NCBI GenBank assembly: GCA_965153355.1 | Contig: OZ231127.1 | Location: forward strand, 52,452,001 to 52,516,000 | Length of the DNA: 64,000 bases | Source of the DNA: Flaccisagitta enflata | Lineage: Eukaryota > Chaetognatha > Sagittoidea > Aphragmophora | Reading direction: 5' to 3' | Part shown: positions 11,510 through 22,874 of the stretch, piece after piece | Layout of the letters: each line of letters begins with the position of its first letter | How positions within the stretch are numbered: position 1 is the stretch's first letter | The notes under the pieces: model-generated | Seen by the model: the letters and a program-made list of their open reading frames with translations, nothing else | Databases searched by the model: none | Told to the model about the DNA's origin: nothing | Program-made: the position numbers and the translations under genes

Positions 11510-12260
11510 TTCTGCCTCACAGCTCTTGATCCCAGTTTCGATGGACTAATTTCAGGACTGACATCGAGCCTCTCAAGCCTCAAATCTGTAATCTTGGATT
11601 CTTATTCAGCCCTCTCAGGCCCTCTTATCAGCCACCCCTGGCTCCTAATAAATCCTCTCTAACCCTCCCTAGCTTGAAACCTGCCTTATCAGGTCTCAAT
11701 TCATACTAGTCACCCAATGACAATATGTAGTTAATGATACCCTTTGCCCTGCATTGCAGGGAAGCAATCCTAAAGGGGACAAAGTCCTGTAAAACACAGG
11801 GGCACTTTTGTATGTCCCACTGTATAAGGCATTGATTGAAGGTCTGATAGTAAGAACGCTGCTTCAAGGCTGACTTGATGAGGCCTGACCAATGACCAAG
11901 GCCTGAGAAAGAATATTTTAGAATGTTAAAGGGATGGCAAGGCCTTTTAAGGCCTCTGAATGCTTAAAGCTTAAAATCCTTTGGGAGTTAATATGATAAG
12001 AGGTAAATGAGGGCTGACTGGAAGCATGAGAGGTCTGATTTGAGGACTAGGTCTTATTAAGGCTGTTTGAAGTCTGAGAGGGAAAAATATTGAGGTTTGG
12101 AAGGGCCTCAAAGAAGACAATATTTTGTAGATGACCAATACTGAGGCTTGAGAAAGCTTTTTTGAGGACTCGGGTTGATTTCAGGTTTCAAAGGGCCGTT
12201 CAAGGGTCTAAACGGGCAGATTTTAGGCCTTATAGGAATAATAATAGGCCTAAGATGGCT
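11510..12260. repeat. degenerate GCCTGA/CTCAAGCCT minisatellite around a type C M core
   Basis: Irregular units (CCTCTCAAGCCTCAAATCTG, and reversed GAGGTCTGATTTGAGG) flank a core at about 11760-11830 containing AAAGGGGACAAAGTCCTGTA and ACACAGGGGCACTTTTGT. This resembles the M type C elements at 63500 and 36890, but is more decayed. Confidence 0.6.
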
Positions 12261-13520
12261 GAAGTGGGCACAAAAAAATTACTAGATAGATGGTCAAACA
12301 AATGCAAGGTTGTGTGTTGTACAGGATTTTGAAGTTCTTCCACTTTGACAAACCTTCCTTCCCAATCTGCAGATATACCTTCTCAAGTCTAAAATCTGCC
12401 TACCTAGGGCCCACATCAGTCCATTATCTGCAAATCAGCCCTCTCCACACTTAAGTGAGACTTCCTATGCTTGATATAGCACACTGAAACTTTCATAGCT
12501 CAATTCTGTGTTGACCCAAAAGTTAAATGTCCATCTGGGACAACCCCATAAACCCCACGAAAAGAGAAACAGACTGGGATTAGGGCCTTTCAGGCTAACA
12601 TTCATAGATATTGATTCATAACAGGCCCTAAAGGTAACTAAGTCAAGTTGAACTTGTTTGGGGAGGGTAAGAGACAGACTGATTCACCCATAGTTCAAAA
12701 GAATAATATTTCTTAGTGCCACTGCCCATTCTTTCAGTTCTTTGAACGTAATTGAGCATTTCTACTCCTTCTTCATTTACTTGCTAAGTGACACAGTCAC
12801 AGGGTGTGTCTGTATATAGGTAGGTAAATGGGTAGGATCCTCACACGCATTTGCATTATTGCCCCTGCCTTGTTTCAATATCAAAAGATCTATGAACCAA
12901 TTTGAAAGTGAAAGCCAACTCTTGAGCAATTAGCAGTCTTTTTGATAGGATTTGCTGTAGCGAAAGATGCTATTTTTGCATGTTTCACCTTTGTTTCTAA
13001 GAAGAGCAATACTTGTGTTCCAGAACCTACTCTAAGTTCCTTTAAATAGTCTAAAACATATAATATAGGTTTAAGACTGACTCAGAATATAGTGGGCACA
13101 GAGAAAGTGAAGCACCGCAAATTTCACTTAATTCAGTTTTTGTGATCATGGATTTGTTATCAAGATTGACCAGAGAAAGGCCCAACACCAGGCCCCCAGT
13201 TTTATTTGGATTTTAGAGTTGATGCTAAAACTAAATCTTAGAAAAATTCATGAAGCAAATACTTGTAGAACCGTATGAGCGATTCCCTTTGGAGGCTCCT
13301 TAATTTGAACCAGTTGCAAATTTCTGTCATTTTTGTCGATTTCAACGTCACTGACAGTATCTAGTAAATAGGCCCTTAATTGCAATTTCTTGTACTTAGG
13401 TTTAAAAGGACCATCAATTTTAAACACTTATACATGCATATTACAGAAAATATGCTCCCTTTTTATGCTCTAATACTTTGTTGCATTTACCAGCTATCCC
13501 AAGACACCCCACCCATAACA
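12261..13520. other. no recognised feature
   Basis: Intermediate-composition intergenic DNA without convincing frames or repeats that I can match within the window. Confidence 0.45.
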
Positions 13521-13524
13521 GATA

Positions 13525-14141
13525 CCATGCGAATCAAAAAAAAAAGACACACTTTTAAATGACCATTTTATCCATTTTTTCTTTGATTTTAAGTTAAATA
13601 TTTTGCACTATTGAAAAACCCAGTTTTCAAGCTTTGAGCATCAAAAAAGAAAAAATTCGAAATCTTGAAGCGTTTGGGTGTGGTAAAAAATAGAGTAAAA
13701 ATAGTCAAAAAATGTTTTCACAATTCCCTAAGAGAAAAAAATTCAAGATAATCATCGTTTCTCTTTGATGAGCTATAACTTTTAAACCGTTTGAGATACA
13801 GACTTGGGATTGGTCTAGAATGAAAGAAAATTCAAAAATCCTCAAAATTATTTTGACTGAAAAATGGTTGGAAGTTTTTCTAAAGTATTTTCATAAGAAA
13901 AAGAAACAGTAAACGATTTTTTTAATAAATTTGTATTTTGTCAAGTGCTCAAAATACTAGTTGTCTTTGACTGGCTGTAACTTTTAAACGGTTTGAGATA
14001 CAGACCTGGGACTGGTCTAGATTGGAAGAAAATTCAAAAATCTATAAAATACTTTCAATGGAAAAATTTTTTAACATTTTTTTTGTCTGTTCTATCAATA
14101 AATGACCAGGTGCGTCTTTTTTTTTTATACGCGTGGTAAAA
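13525..14141. mobile_element. small TIR element with two internal direct repeats
   Basis: The ends are inverted: CCATGCGAATC A-run GACACACTT on the left, and the complement of CCACGCGTAT A-run GACGCACCT on the right. Inside, about 110 bp is repeated twice (13745-13860 and 13965-14055) around AACTTTTAAACCGTTTGAGA and GATACAGACTTGGGA. A partial relative in reverse order lies at 16730-17095, with the same GTGCGTCTTTTTT end. Confidence 0.55.
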
Positions 14142-14200
14142 CTTGGTGGTCCCTTGAAATCCGTTAGAGCGGGATTTGACTATATCTGAAACTGCTCTTT

Positions 14201-14341
14201 AGTCGCGGACACGCGACTCTACACCTTGCCGTGTCGGTCGGTGGGTAAGTCGGTCGGTAACATTTCTGAAATCCGACCAATCTTTGCATTATTGCTCCTG
14301 CCCAACCGTCCGCGACTGGATTGCCGTGTATCCGGCCTTGT
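14201..14341 (+). mobile_element. H repeat (GGAC subfamily)
   Basis: Start hairpin AGTCGCGGACACGCGACT, then CTACACCTTGCCGTG, (GGTCGGT)n, ATTGCTCCTGCCCAACC, the inner block GTCCGCGACT, and the end GTGTATCCGGCCTTG. The inner block is the exact reverse complement of the first ten bases. Confidence 0.85.
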
Positions 14342-14614
14342 ATATGCCAGCAACACTAGCAAAAAATGATCAAAAATGCTATCTGATTGCGAAAAAAATT
14401 TCCACTGCTAGATCGAGTACTTAACAAACGACGCAAGATGCATATAGGAAAACAGCATATTTTTGCTTCTAGGTATTCTATTTCTGAAAACAGATTTAGA
14501 AAGATTATTTCAGATATCTTTTTCTTGTTTGATACAGAAAGACTTTTTGGCAAAAGTATGATGTCATGTATGGCATTTTATTAGGCATGGTTTTTGGCTA
14601 TTTAGCCGATTTTT

Positions 14615-14746
14615 AGGAGCGCCTAGCCGCCATCGCACCTCTATATATGGCTGTCCGTCGGCCTGATTGTCTGTCTGTCCGTCTGTCTATCTGATGGTAA
14701 CGCATTTGCTCGACGATCCACACGGCGCACCATATTGGCCTTCTTA
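14615..14746 (+). mobile_element. H repeat, diverged (GCGCC subfamily)
   Basis: Begins AGGAGCGCCTAGCCGCCATCG, continues CACCTCTATATATGGCTG and (TGTCCGTC)n, and ends GGCGCACCATATTGGCCTT. Same module order as the copy at 15042. Confidence 0.6.
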
Positions 14747-15041
14747 CCACATCCATGAACTCGCCTCTCTTTATTTCAGCCCAGAATACTTTTAAATCAA
14801 TAAAAAAGGTTTAGAAAAGTTTCTAATGTTTTTTATTTTTTTTTTTTTTTTTTTGCAACAGATCAGAAAATGTTTGTGTTTAATCAGAATCTGTGAGTAA
14901 TTGATAACTGGTATAATTACTTTATCACTTTTTTAAAATCATCATTCAACATGCAATTACCAAGAATACGGCTCTCTGATCCGATCAAAATTTGATGTAC
15001 CCCTCCATTTTTGGTCAGTATCGTATTCTTTATCAATTTTT

Positions 15042-15157
15042 AGTGCGACAAAGCACCTCTATAACTGGCTGTGTCCGTCAGTCTGTCGGTCGGTTGGTCT
15101 GTAACGCATTCGTTCGACGATCTACATGTCGCACCTTATTGGCCTACTTAGCCTTGT
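15042..15157 (+). mobile_element. H repeat (GCGACA subfamily)
   Basis: Starts AGTGCGACAAAGCACCTCTA, where GTGC pairs with GCAC. Then TAACTGGCTGTG, (GTCGGTCG)n, the inner block TGTCGCACCT, and the end CTTAGCCTTGTT. The inner block is again complementary to the start (AGTGCGACA against TGTCGCACCT, one mismatch). Confidence 0.75.
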
Positions 15158-15726
15158 TTTTTCAATTTTAAGACCAACCCCAGCTCTGTTGCAGAACCTC
15201 CTAATGATTGTAAGAACAATGTTTATCCTTTGACTTTTCATTGAGACCACACTTATTGATTAGTGCTTATGAATATTTTACTACATAAAACTGTCTGTTC
15301 ACATCTTGGTGATGCTTTATTTCTGAAATGTGATACTATTCCTAAAAGCGTTTTCTTTTGTCCCTCATGGCGCGGTAATCCTGTACTCATATTGTTGCAG
15401 CCAAGCAACATCACAAGCCACTATTTAATCGGTTTTCAATCGGAAAAGATACCTATTGATATAGTAACAGATAAGCAAATGTACTATCGATACCACGGCC
15501 GTTAAACTCACATAAAGGACGGTTGACCTTGTCACTTCTAATTTCTTCCTTATAAGAGGACATATTCAAAAAAGATTGGCAGAACCATTCAGTGAATGGA
15601 CACCAAGTGGTTCCGTTCATGTTCCTAACGTCCAAATTTTGAAAGTATGCTTTGGGTGTCCGATGATGTTGAGCAAAAGTTTGTAAAAGTTCCCGTCAAC
15701 GAGACAGTTTTAATACCATGCACGCG

Positions 15727-15730
<4 letters not shown>
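15158..15730. other. no recognised feature
   Basis: Contains two overlapping opposite short frames (15263-15505 plus, 15453-15635 minus) with no motif. I do not call either one. Confidence 0.45.
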
Positions 15731-15775
<45 letters not shown>

Positions 15776-15777
15776 CA
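15731..15777 (+). repeat. (AG)n microsatellite
   Basis: Pure AG for about 38 bases, then AGACAG variants. Preceded by CACGCGTGCG. Confidence 0.95.
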
Positions 15778-16182
15778 GGCGGAGAGAAAGTGCGGAAACG
15801 ACTAATGAAAAGTAGAAATAGTAATCAAAGATCAAGAGTTGAAGTTAGCTGGCACAGATGGTAAAAGATTTGATTAAAAATGCATTCCGAAACAAAGTAC
15901 AATTGAGCTTCACTAGAGCACATTTCGAGGGACTGAGCAAATTTATGCCTTATACTGTAGCTTTAGTTTTGCCAATTAAGTGATAACTACAAAGTCACTT
16001 ATGGGACAGTGATTTAGATGCCTTATTGGCCGGCAGGACTTATCAGCGGGAGTGAACACATGTTGCTCAAGCTGATAAAAATTAAAAATTGAAAACGGAC
16101 TGACAATTAATGTACAGGGTCTTTCAATCGTAGTAAGTTTATGTTGGTGATAAACTGCGGTTTTGGTATGCCAAACCTTTTT
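15778..16182. other. no recognised feature
   Basis: Nothing supportable between the AG tract and the next H repeat. Confidence 0.45.
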
Positions 16183-16453
16183 AGTCCCATGCTATGCAAC
16201 TCTATAAGCCACATTTTGGTCCATCTGTCTGTCCGCGCATCCGTCCATCCGTCCATCAGTCACAAATCATTAATCACTTTGAAGGCATTTTTTTGCATTT
16301 TTTACAGTTTTGAACATTAGAGAATACACTGAGGGGTGGAGTCCACTGATTAAAGGGGTCATTTTCAAAATTCCACTCAGTCTACCTGTCTGTCTGTCTG
16401 TCCGAGCTTTTGTGAAATGCCGACGCACGCGACTTGCGTCTAATGACCTTGTT
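16183..16453 (+). mobile_element. H repeat (long 'TATAAGCCAC' subfamily), decayed
   Basis: Begins AGTCCCATGCTATGCAACTC TATAAGCCACATTTTGGTCC, has (GTCCATCC)n, a middle part and then GCCGACGCACGCGACTTGCG, and ends TCTAATGACCTTGTT. The start hairpin is partly lost. Same subfamily as 20503-20748. Confidence 0.7.
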
Positions 16454-16522
16454 TTTTAGTAATGGACATGTGAGAGTTGGGCAAGTAAAAAAGAAATGCA
16501 CAGTTGAGGCCAAATCATTTTT

Positions 16523-16722
16523 AGTCGCGTGCACGCGACTCTACAACCCGCACTGTCCGTCGGTCGGTCGGTTGGTCGGTCGGTTGGTCGTCGGTCACAC
16601 TTTCCTTTTTTTATGATTCTATTTCTTTGATCTCACTGCTCCTGCCCAAATGATCTGGTGACCTCAAATAATGGCCCCTGCCCACCCGCACGCGACTTCG
16701 GTAGCCGTGTATCCGCCTTGTT
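16523..16722 (+). mobile_element. H repeat (GTGC subfamily)
   Basis: AGTCGCGTGCACGCGACT start, CTACAACCCGC, (GGTCGGTTGGTC)n, the body CTGCTCCTGCCCAAATGATC, the inner block GCACGCGACT, end CGCCTTGTT. The hairpin loop is two bases shorter than in the copy at 6929. Confidence 0.85.
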
Positions 16723-16729
16723 ATTGATA

Positions 16730-17095
16730 AAACTGATACAAAAAAATGATTATTTGAGATATTTTTGAAGATTTTTAAACAATCTGTCTATCTAGACCAA
16801 TTCCAGGTCTGTATCCCAAATGGTTAAGGAGCTAGAGCCTTCCAAAGCTCTATTTTGCTAAAATGCTCTTTTCATACAGGGATTGTGAAAATGAAAAGAC
16901 AAAGTTTTTATTCAAACTAATGCAATTTCCAAACGAAAAAAAAAGTAGAAATACCGGATTGAAACCAAATCAAAGTTTTTTTCAAAGGGCTTTCCAATGG
17001 TCTAGAATTTCATTAGGTTTTTTTGAAATTTGTTGCAACAATAAGCCATTCAAAAGTGCGTCTTTTTTATTGATACGCACGGTAGGGGGTTTGCA
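16730..17095 (-). mobile_element. partial relative of the 13525-14141 element
   Basis: Shares, inverted, the block GTCTAGACCAATTCCAGGTCT-GTATCCCAAATGGTT, and shares the end block AAGTGCGTCTTTTTTATTGA-TACGCAC. It lacks one of the two ends. Confidence 0.5.
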
Positions 17096-17519
17096 TGCCC
17101 TTGCCCAATCATCCGAGACGATATTGTAACCCAGGGTTTCATGCTTTTGATTGAGTTGGTCTGAAATTTGTTGATTGCCATCTGACGAAAAAGTGTTTGA
17201 CTATGCTGCTGTCTATTTGACTTCTTTTTATTATGTACAGGACGCGTTTTTGGACAGCGACCCGGAAGTAGACAAGCGTGAACATAGGACGCACTGAAAA
17301 TTACCATACAATTAGCTACCCAAGCCAGATGAATCATGATTTTCATAACATCAGATATGATGAAATTTTTTGCTTGGGTGTCATCAATTAACATGTGAAT
17401 AGATATATTTTGCATCAAAAAACTTTAATAAGTCAGTTCAAGTCTTGATTCATGTATTCTATGGGTGAAAAACTAGACAAAATTCAATGAAAATCCCACT
17501 TTGTTATTGTACCATGACC

Positions 17520-17662
17520 CACACAGAATTCCAAATTTGCATAGAAAACCTAAATCTCAACAAAATAAGAACATAGCGCGATCCCTGACTCAGTTACTAA
17601 GCGCGCTATGTTCTTGTTTCATGGAAATTTTGATTTTCTATGCAAATTTGGAATTCTGTGTG
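17520..17662. repeat. 143-bp foldback hairpin
   Basis: Arms start CACACAGAATTCCAAATTTG-CATAGAAAA on the left and are exactly inverted on the right. A second paired block near the loop is AAGAACATAGCGCG/CGCGCTATGTTCTT. This is probably a small MITE. I see no target duplication. Confidence 0.8.
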
Positions 17663-18009
17663 AGCTCAAAGTAAATCGATGTCAATAATTTCTTCACTTT
17701 TACTCAACTTCATGGTCGAATTTCCTTCATTTCTTTTTCCCATTCTATCATTTGGCAATAACAGATCATTTTTCTTACATAATTAAACATACTATAGTTT
17801 GAAAAAAATAAAGCAGACATTGATAACATAGAAATGCTAGTGCGATTGATTTGTTTATCCAACGGGTAAATTCCTCTATCTTTAGTTTCAGTGCGTCATA
17901 GGGGCAAAAGTTACTAATCCATCTATTTGTCGGTCCATTCGTCCATCTCTCTTGCTGTTTACTTATCCTTTTTTCCATTCATCCCTCCACCTATATCCGC
18001 ATAAATATA

Positions 18010-18220
18010 TCCCTCTTCGTGGACCCAGATTCTGGCCTCCCAGATCTTACCCAACAAGAACCAGACCCATGCCAAATTCCAGCCTTTGCAACCAGAACCT
18101 GGCCTCGAAAAATTTCAGATCCTATGCTTCAAGATCGATATCTGAGCCTCTCTTGGCCCCCAATCCTAGCCATTGCGACTTTGATATAGGCCTCCTAGTC
18201 CTAGACCCTAACCTCATTCG
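18010..18220 (+). repeat. degenerate minisatellite (CCAGATTCTGGCCTC type)
   Basis: Irregular 20-25 bp units with GGCCTCCCAGAT, CCAGCCTTTGCAACC, CTGAGCCTC and TTGGCCCCCAATCC. This is M-type filler without visible M cores. Confidence 0.5.
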
Positions 18221-18304
18221 CAGGGGTTTAAAATCAATTCATGTGCAGATGTTCCGTACTTTTTTTATCAATCTTATCTCTTTAAGTCATTTAAGATTAT
18301 GCTA

Positions 18305-18500
18305 CAGTACCTTCCGAGCAAACCCGGCTAAAACTGGAGGATAGATTTTTGTTACTTTAATTTCATTTTTTAAACTTCATTTTTTGTATATAACTTAATT
18401 AGAAGATATTTAATTCCTTGAATATATTTGGCTGTCAAAAAAAATAACTCGTGAAATGAAAGTGCATGAAGACATCAATATGGAGTGTTATAACCAGGCC
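18305..18500 (+). repeat. left TIR of the TA-flanked element
   Basis: CAGTACCTTCCGAGCAAACC-CGGCTAAAACTGGAGGAT start, then TTGTTACTTTAATTTCATTTTTT and TTTGGCTGTCAAAA...ATAACTCGTGAAAT, ending GACATCAATATGGAGTGTTA. Confidence 0.8.
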
Positions 18501-19564
18501 TTTTTTTAGAGCGTGCTCGGGAGCCCGATGCTCTCTATTTTGTTCCCGGGCACACAAGATTTGCTGGCAGAGAGCCCGGTTTGCTCTCTCAATTTTGGCT
18601 GGGTATTATCTATTCCTGTCCATCAGCTTAAGAAGACCTCTTGTGACATGATGGCGGGGTTATGAAATAGCTCAAATTGTTTGGTTATGTGTTCAAGCAG
18701 TTATGCATTTTCAAGCAGTTATGTATTTTAATGTTTTATTTGATTCCATAGCAAACGGATTTGGCATTTCATACTAGTCACTGATAATTTCAATACTACG
18801 GTTCTGAAGTTTAACTTCACCCTTTACTTGTGTATTTCATGTGAAAGGAACTTACTTTCATTTTGTAGTTGCCTCATTCTTGCAGATGAATTATTTGCTG
18901 CTTGAAGAGATAAAAAAAGATCATGGTGATATAGAGGAAGTAAATACTAGGTCTGTATTAAGTCTGTCGGTCTGTCCATCCATGGGGATTGAGTCAAAAA
19001 TTGTGAAAATACGCATTTTCGATGCTGCACTTATGATTATCTCTCTATGTATGGGCAATTGGGCAGTACATGCCCCTGCCCACCCATCCATGATGATTTT
19101 ATGACCATGTCACTTGTTTTACCGGGCTCCCTGTTTTATTGCCGGGCTCCTTAAGATAAGGGAGTACGAGATTCAGGAGAAAATCACTTTTTTCAAAATA
19201 TCACTCTTGCTACCCAATAAACATGTGAGTAGGGCTTAGATAAGATGTTAAAAACTTTTTTCAGCTCGATCGGTTGAAAAAAACCCCTGGGATCGCTTAA
19301 AAAACTGATTTTTCTATAATTTTTTATACTTTTGCCATATTTTTTTTTTTAAATGTTTTTACTTTTTTCTTTAGCTATTTTTTTATTTCTAAAACGAGTA
19401 AGTGTGCCTGAAATAGTGAAAAGGCCCTGACAGTCTACAAATTGATAAAAAAAGAATCAATTTTTCTCAGAAAATATACGCAGAAATGATGCAATGCTAA
19501 TGAATTTTGGTCGCCAATGCAAAGCATCCCTCAAAGTCCTTGAAATGAAGGATAGTCTTATGGC

Positions 19565-20765
19565 ATAACCTTGGGGAAATAAAAAATGGCGGAATTTTGA
19601 AAACTAATTCTATCTACCTTAAATTGAGAAAAACAAACAAAAATTGGTGATGTTTAGAAAGCTCTTCGAAAGATCTTTCATTTGAGTCGTGTCTGGAAAC
19701 TTTGGCTCAAACCGTTCAAAAGTTAGAGCTATTTGAATGAGACTACCCCTTTTCTGCTCTGAGATCATGTCAAGAATGATTGCTCAAAAATAAACATCAA
19801 AGAACCATAGAAAAACTTTATCTGATTTTGATGAAATTTGAAATGGAAGCAATACATACCTTCATCTAACAGCTCCTAAAAAATCATCCAAATTGGACAA
19901 TTTTTTCTGTCCTTTTTGTCATGAAATTTTCAATAATAACCCGAGGTAATGAGATAACCACCTTTTTCTCTTTAAATCATTTTCACTATGAAAATTTGAC
20001 AAAATTCACATCAAATTCATGACGGTTTTGAAGCTCTGGGAAAGATCTTTAGGCTGGATTGTAAAAAAAATGTTTTGTTAAGACAATAGTAATTTAAATG
20101 CAACTATAGCAAAGGATGTCAATTTTGGTCTGTTTTTCTGAGATCTGGAATAAAAAAAGTATGAAAACCATAGTAAAAATCATCCGATTAACACAAAAAT
20201 TGATTTGGTAAGAGAAGACATACAACTTAATTACCACCTAAAATTTTGTTGCAATCGGATCAAGTCTTCTATCATTTTTATAACTTTATATTTTTATCTA
20301 ATTCCCTTCCATTGTGATACGGGCAGACCAGAAAATGAGTAGTATTTTTTAAATCACTGTTGCTTCCAAACCATTTTAGCTAAAATTTCCAGACAAGATT
20401 CAAATGAAAGATCTTTCGAAGAGCTTTCCAGGCATCACCAATTTTAACCTATTTTTCTTACGTTGAGGTTAAGAAGAAAGGTTTAAAAAATCTGCCATTT
20501 TTAGTCGCGTACTACGCGACTCTATAAGCCACTTTTCGGTCCGTTGGTCTGTTGGTCCGTCGGTCCGTCACAAAGTCGTTCTAAAGGCTTTTTATCGCAC
20601 TTATCATATCTTTAAGTAGTGGAGAAGATTCTTGGAGTAGTAAATAGCTGTTCAAAGTGTCTTTTTGAAAAAAAAATGTTTGTCGGTCTGTCTGCTTGAC
20701 TGTTTTTGAAAGTGCCGACGCACGCGACTTAGGTCTAATGACCTTGTTTATTTCCCCAAGGTTAT
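19565..20765. mobile_element. X element copy 2, right TIR split by an H repeat
   Basis: Ends are ATAACCTTGGGGAAAT (left) and ATTTCCCCAAGGTTAT (right). The arms share AAAGCTCTTCGAAAGATCTT-TCATTTGAGTC on both sides and match X copy 1 block by block. It has no frame of its own. It abuts the remnant gene at 20769. The H repeat 20503-20748 sits in the right TIR. Confidence 0.75.
20503..20748 (+). mobile_element. H repeat ('TATAAGCCAC' subfamily) in the X copy 2 right TIR
   Basis: Start hairpin AGTCGCGTACTACGCGACT, then CTATAAGCCACTTTTCGG, (GGTCCGTT)n, a subfamily-specific middle, the inner block ACGCACGCGACT, and the end TCTAATGACCTTGTT. Removing it rejoins CTGCCATTTTT with TATTTCCCC, the complement of the intact left TIR. 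Confidence 0.85.
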
Positions 20766-20768
20766 CTG

Positions 20769-21305
20769 GATCTTGACACAAAATGTCAAAATGAAGTGGC
20801 CAAACTCCTTCATTCCCTGCTTCCTTCCTCTGTAGTTTAATATGAATACACTGTAGAGTATCTTGTTAACTATCATTTGATGGAGCCACTTCTTAGCATT
20901 CTGTTGGATCAGTAACCTAGACCAACTCATTTGGCTCTTCAAAGTATCCTTCAAAATGTGTATAAACAAAGGATGGAACCAATCCCAGGTTTGAAATTCA
21001 GCTCAGTTGAGAGGCATGCTCTTCCAGCTCTTGGAAGAAAGTACAAACAAGAATCGATGGAGTCTTTTTATAAACATTTTAAGCAGTATGATGTCAATAA
21101 ACTGGAAAGTGCAATGACAGTCTTGATGAAACAGCTTGCTGCAACTCTGTCAAAACAACGAGGAATTCAGTATCATCCCTGTGGACAACAAAGTTTGAAA
21201 AAAATATTTTGGACATTTTTCTAAACAGCAAAGAAGCAAAAGATGCTCTGCTTTCCAAGCTATCAGTAACAGACTTGTGCTAAAGAAAGTTCAGATCTTG
21301 CCTTT
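20769..21305 (+). pseudogene. 5' part of a decayed gene of unknown family, cut by an LTR element
   Basis: A continuous protein-like frame with disabling changes: in-frame stops near 20840 and 20912 and a frameshift in an A-run near 21200. Readable stretches include LHSLLPSSVV, YLVNYHLMEPLLSILLDQ, MEPIPGLKFSSVERHALPAL, YKQESMESFYKHFKQYD and FLNSKEAKDALLSKLSVTDL. The composition is that of a soluble helical protein. I do not recognise the family. The frame that ends at the LTR continues in phase on the far side (26780 on), so this is one gene, already decayed or decaying when the LTR element inserted. No start codon or promoter can be assigned. Confidence 0.6.
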
Positions 21306-21729
21306 TGTAATGGTTCAGGGGTTACTACGTTTAGAATTTTACATTTTCTATCCATGAATCATTTCTTTTGCGGTTATACAAGAATCAAGAAATTTGAACT
21401 TTAGATTATCAAATACAAAAACAAAGTATAAAAGCTTTGGACACGATGATGTGGCAGAGATTTCCAAAATTAAAACCTTTCTCATTTCTTTCTTTGGTTA
21501 CAAATAAAATGTAAGAAGTTGAGACCTGCTTTCTTCCATGCAACATAATCAATTGGACGCACGTCCCCTTTAGAGACTGGTTAGGCCATGCTACTACATC
21601 TTATGAAGCTTTTCAGTTACATGTTAGCAGATATATCACTTATAAATGGTTTATTGGGTTTTTGTAGGGTTAGGCTGATATAGGTTGTCACCATGTCTTG
21701 AATTGGCCCAAAAGGCTTTGTTCACTACA
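21306..21729 (+). repeat. 5' LTR
   Basis: Begins TGTAATGGTTCAGGGG and ends TTTGTTCACTACA. A TATAAAA box lies at 21427-21433 and an AATAAA signal at 21503-21508, in the order expected of U3-R. Confidence 0.92.
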
Positions 21730-21745
21730 TGGTGGCAGCGGGGTA
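21730..21745 (+). promoter_or_regulatory. putative primer-binding site
   Basis: TGGTGGCAGCGGGGTA follows the 5' LTR with no spacer. TGG is the complement of the CCA tail of a tRNA. The tRNA identity cannot be settled by eye. Confidence 0.6.
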
Positions 21746-22704
21746 TATTTTTGTTGCATGAGGAAAATGGGTCTCTGGGTCGGCTGAATTATATTTTTTG
21801 TGATCATTTTCTGCTTTTCTTGGGGCTTGATGTAACATTTTTGGGGCTATCAATTTTCTCCGCGACTTTGGTGTTAGGATTTTGGTTGCCGCTGACTCGA
21901 CTTTCCAAGTTGGTAATCTGGTAGTTTGTGTCTCTTTTCTCCTTTTGTCCGGCTGTCTGGCCCGAGTGGGCGTGAAACCTGAGCCTGTCAGTCCTGTACG
22001 TCTCGGAAGTTGGTCTGCTTGCTCGCTTGTTCATGGGGTGGGTTTGCGAAGTTTTTGTGCATCTTTGTCTGTTATGGTCAAATTTTGCTTGGGTGGGTCG
22101 GGGAATGTGTGTAGTGTAATATACAAATTTGACCATTTACCTGAAGAGCCATAGCTTGATAAATGAAAGAGTGGGAGGGGAGTAAAGGATGGCAACGATA
22201 TTTGTAAAAATTTCAGGGTTCTACAATGTGTATCATTGCAATTGTAGGCTACATATGTAGGCTTAATATATAGAAAAGTAGATTGCATAGGGATTTATTT
22301 ATTTATTTTCAATGGTGATAGTTTTACATGTAAGATTAGGGATGTTAACAGAACAAATATAACATTCAAAAAATCTTAATGAAGTCAATCTTGAATGACT
22401 AATTTTCACTTTCTAATTTTGCCTAATTTTTAGATGGGTCTTTTTGAATGAGCTGTCATTGTATGAAAAAAAAAGGGATGGGAGTGGTATCAGTTATATT
22501 TAGATAAAGATATTAAACAGTTTTTTAAATCAATTATAGGCAGACAAAAATATTTCCAAGCCCTGGCGCTTGTTTTTGGATCCCGAACATAACAAAATCA
22601 GAAAAAAAGTGGGGAGAGAGAAAAAAAGAAATAGAAAAAAAAAAATTTAGAAGAATGAACGCAAAATATTGTTAAATGTTTCCTCCATGAAATTGGTATC
22701 TTTA

Positions 22705-22874
22705 CGTGTGTATGTCAGTATGTATGTATGTTTGTAGCGAGGTTTACATGCCGGTCTGTATGTATGCATGTATGTATGTATATATGTATACATGTATACA
22801 TGTATATATGTATGTATGTATGTATGAATGTATGTATGTATGTATGTATGTATGTATGTATGTATGTATGTATA
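22705..22874 (+). repeat. (GTAT)n microsatellite
   Basis: Tetranucleotide GTAT/ATGT with ACATGTAT variants, inside the LTR element. Confidence 0.95.

Noticed and set aside
17520-17662. 143-bp foldback as a microRNA precursor
   Set aside because: The stem has a long bulge and flanking ends typical of a small MITE. Without small RNA data a precursor call is not supported.
21685-22154. Small frames just after the 5' LTR as a gag gene
   Set aside because: They are short and overlapping, lack any zinc knuckle or capsid-like pattern, and one crosses the LTR border.
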